Shown here: piece by piece, positions 18,338 to 20,402 of the stretch
Numbering within the stretch: position 1 is the stretch's first letter
Layout: each line of letters opens with the position of its first letter
Assembly (NCBI GenBank): GCA_003427395.1
Contig: BFEA01000359.1
Coordinates: forward strand, 1,545,129 to 1,565,530
Length of the DNA stretch: 20,402 bases
Reading direction: 5' to 3'
Origin: Chara braunii
Lineage: Eukaryota > Streptophyta > Charophyceae > Charales > Characeae
The notes under the pieces: model-generated
What the model was told of the DNA's origin: nothing
What the model saw: only the letters and a program-made list of their open reading frames with translations
Databases searched by the model: none
Position numbers and translations under genes: made by a program

Positions 18338-18434
18338 GCCACCCAAATACTGCCTCCAGAGGGAAGCACCACCCAGATACTGCCTCCAGAGGGAAGCACC
18401 ACCCAGATACTGCCTCCAGAGGGAAGCACCACCC
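18338..18434. repeat. 30-bp tandem units in the 5' LTR
   Basis: The unit that includes CACCACCCAGATACTGCC occurs about three times here and only once in the 3' LTR (near 1104-1134). The two extra copies (18361-18420) are identical to each other. Confidence 0.93.
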
Positions 18435-19247
18435 TGAAACAGACCTCTGAGGCCAAGCGCCTCTCAGAGGATGAAGAAGAAGACCAGCGCCACAGTCTCT
18501 GATGATGATGAAGTGCCAGAAGACTTCCCGGATGGAGATCTGCTGCAGCGCCACCTCTCTTAACAAAGATGATCTCTGAGGATGAAAGTTGCAGCTATGG
18601 CTGCAGCACCACTCCCTGATACCCTACTCCCGAGGAGGGTTCAGCAGGGCACCAACTTCTCTTGCCTCCAGCAGACTTCAGATAGCCCGGACTGTGAACA
18701 GCCTCGCATGCTGTCAGAGAACAGCGCAGGTCCCAGCTATGGCCGACGCTTCGAAGGTCCGGCTATGTCTGTCTCCCCCAACGCTGAAACTGTCACCGCT
18801 CCAGTTCACGCGTTGCGCCATTGCGATGTGCACGGTACCAACTGCCAAAAGCCCTGAACAGACTCCTACAATCTATTAATAGAACTACCCTAGCCTAGTC
18901 TCGACCTAGACCGGACTGACTGGACCAGCCGGTACCGATTCTATTCCGGCCTCTAGGGCCTTCCCCTACCCAGCTTTAGGCAATAGCAATCGTCTAACAG
19001 CATAGGCCTCACGGCCTGTCTGTCCTAGTGGTAGCCCGGGCCTGCTATTCGCAGTTAGGGTAGCTTTAGGAAACTCGAGTTAGTCTGGGCCTGCAATTTT
19101 CCCAAATTTACAGATATGTCCCTCACGAACTTTCCTCACAGTCAGATATCTCAGTAGCCCTCAGCCAAACAAAATAACAAATCTAACCGACCTATGTTAC
19201 AGCCTCGGGTCGACGGGTTGCAGGCTGCAGAATCAGAAGTCATTGCA

Positions 19248-19251
19248 CTAT
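19248..19251. repeat. Right target site duplication (CTAT) of the chromovirus
   Basis: It follows the CA terminus of the 5' LTR and matches 683-686. Confidence 0.75.
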
Positions 19252-19334
19252 GGCTTGTCCTCCATCCATGTCCCTGCTTACATTCTCCCTACTCTCGATC
19301 ACTACACTATGGCTGGCTCTTCTCTACCAAGGGG

Positions 19335-19338
<4 letters not shown>

Positions 19339-19369
<31 letters not shown>
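19339..19369. repeat. (GT)n microsatellite in the right flank
   Basis: A run of about 15 GT units. Open frames across it code only Cys-Val repeats and are not genes. Confidence 0.95.
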
Positions 19370-19370
<1 letters not shown>

Positions 19371-19701
19371 GATTTTCCCACAACAGCCCCAATTCCACCC
19401 AGAGGAATAGATTCAGAATCAAAGCAGTCTTTGTCCTATTGCAGACAACAAGAGCATTTATGATGTCCAGCATATCAAAGCAATTTTATAATTAGACAGT
19501 TTTGTGTTTGTCCTTGGGGTACCCCTTTCATTGTTCTTGCAGCTCCCCTTTTACTGTGCCTCTTACGCACAAGGCTGCCCACATTGCTTGTGGTTGAGCG
19601 GCAGCTGCCTGCATCCCCGTGTGCCTTCACGGCCCAATTGCACGTTATTTCAGGAGGCAGAGTAAAAGGGAAGGTATGCTCCTGTGCATTTCTCTTCACA
19701 G
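19370..19701. other. Right flank, no recognised gene
   Basis: Ordinary mixed sequence. No frame on either strand resembles a known protein, and no repeat or RNA gene is seen. Confidence 0.5.
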
Positions 19702-19847
19702 CTTCATACTCCTGTTCATTTCACGTTAGATCTTCAGCTTCATTTCTGATCTTCATACTTCCGTTCATTTCATTTCTGATCTTCATACTTCCATCCTTCA
19801 TCTTCATACTTCCGTTCATTTCATTTCTGATCTTCATAATTTCTGAT
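19702..19847. repeat. 30-bp minisatellite
   Basis: Units beginning CTTCATACTTCC and ending TTTCTGAT start at 19702, 19751, 19781, 19802 and 19832, with a shortened one at 19732. Complete units are 30 bp; 19781 is cut to 21 and 19732 to 19. The Ile/Phe-rich frame across them is a product of the repeat. Confidence 0.88.
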
Positions 19848-20402
19848 GCTCATTCGTATGTATTTGTTAGTAGCACAAAGGGAGTGGAGGGAAGGGTGGA
19901 GGGTAAGGGATAGAAGGCGGTGTTCTATGGGAATATGGGGCAGCGGAGGTAGGGGCAACGGGAAGGAAAGAAATATGTGGAGGGCAGGATAGAGTATGAC
20001 ATGCAAAGAGCAGGGAAGAGGTGTATGACGAGCTTCACAGGACCGGTTCGGGCAATATACACCGCTGAAACAGACTACTCTAGCAAAAAAAGCATATGGC
20101 GAGTGGCCATCCCTACAGAACGGACAGGACCGGTTCGGGTGTGGGCTATGGAAGCACCGCATCCAATTTTCGCAGTCACAGTTGCTGCATCGAATGGCAC
20201 GGCGCAGACGTCACAGGCTACGTGGCTCGTACATGCTAGGAACACAGCGGCCCGTCGACCACAATTATAGAGGCATTGTGTGCTGTTTTAAAAGACCCCA
20301 GATTCTCTCTCTCATTCCCTTCACAGATCATCGCAAGCCATCCATAACGAAAAAAAGTATAGATAGGCAATATAATAAAAAATGCAAGGATGTGTGTGTG
20401 TG
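19848..20402. other. Right flank to window end, no recognised gene
   Basis: Two exact copies of a 16-base word, ACAGGACCGGTTCGGG, lie at 20037 and 20124. A CT-rich run occurs near 20305-20318, and a TG run begins at 20391 and is cut by the window edge. No protein family is recognised. Confidence 0.5.

Larger units (their letters stand above)
687..19247 (-). mobile_element. Ty3/gypsy chromovirus, decayed, with two nested insertions
   Basis: Two direct repeats of about 1.3 kb (687-1944 and 17925-19247) enclose minus-strand gag, protease, reverse transcriptase, RNase H, integrase and chromodomain remnants in that order, the Ty3/gypsy order. Integrase lying after RNase H separates it from Ty1/copia, and the C-terminal chromodomain places it among the chromoviruses. 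A primer binding site adjoins the 5' LTR, a polypurine tract adjoins the 3' LTR, and CTAT duplications flank the whole. It is interrupted by a 7.3-kb insertion (4672-11999) and a 2.0-kb LTR element (14822-16785). Without these and their target duplications it would be about 9.3 kb. All coding parts are broken. Confidence 0.93.
17925..19247 (-). repeat. 5' LTR of the chromovirus
   Basis: It has the same borders as 687-1944 (TGTTATGAACC, TCATTGCA). At 1323 bp it is longer, mainly through two extra 30-bp units. It would hold the promoter, but no convincing TATA box is visible; TATTAATA near 18870 on the minus strand is a weak candidate. Confidence 0.93.

Noticed and set aside
19194-19495. ORFs crossing the GT microsatellite in the right flank
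   Set aside because: They contain Cys-Val runs from (GT)n and cross the LTR border, so they are not genes.
1-20402. CRISPR array, tRNA or rRNA genes
   Set aside because: No regular repeat-spacer pattern occurs. GGTTC-type words near 5430, 20045 and 20132 lack an upstream A box or acceptor stem. No rRNA core sequence is recognised.

Overview
The window looks like repeat-rich nuclear DNA from a eukaryote. It has long non-coding stretches, microsatellites at both ends and nested retroelements, and no bacterial-style operons. The main element is a Ty3/gypsy chromovirus, a group common in plants, algae and fungi. Transition-rich differences between LTR copies fit a genome with cytosine methylation. 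I cannot name the host; a green-lineage genome is a guess. I see no intact host gene.

Layout. Bases 1-682 are left flank: an (AG)n microsatellite, then about five decayed tandem monomers of 85-141 bp built around a palindrome with opposed CCAAT boxes. Bases 687-19247 are one LTR retrotransposon on the minus strand, bounded by the 4-bp duplication CTAT. It has a right-hand 5' LTR (17925-19247), an initiator-Met-type primer binding site, a long leader, gag, protease, reverse transcriptase, RNase H, integrase and a C-terminal chromodomain, then a polypurine tract and a left-hand 3' LTR (687-1944). Bases 19252-20402 are right flank with a GT run, a 30-bp minisatellite and otherwise unrecognised sequence.

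Two later insertions sit inside the chromovirus. A small non-autonomous LTR element on the plus strand (14822-16785; LTRs of about 530 bp, primer site, polypurine tract, no gag-pol) lies in the leader. A 7.3-kb insertion (4672-11999) splits the protease-RT linker and is flanked by an exact 5-bp duplication, GTGCG. Removing it brings the two pol halves back into one reading frame. Its ends show neither direct nor inverted terminal repeats, and it contains no recognisable transposase or reverse transcriptase. It is the least explained part of the window.

The chromovirus proteins once formed a gag-pol set, but every part now carries stops, frameshifts or deletions, and nothing here looks able to move by itself. 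By eye the outer LTRs differ by roughly 6-8% and the inner pair by about 5%, in keeping with the nesting order. Without the two insertions the chromovirus would be about 9.3 kb.
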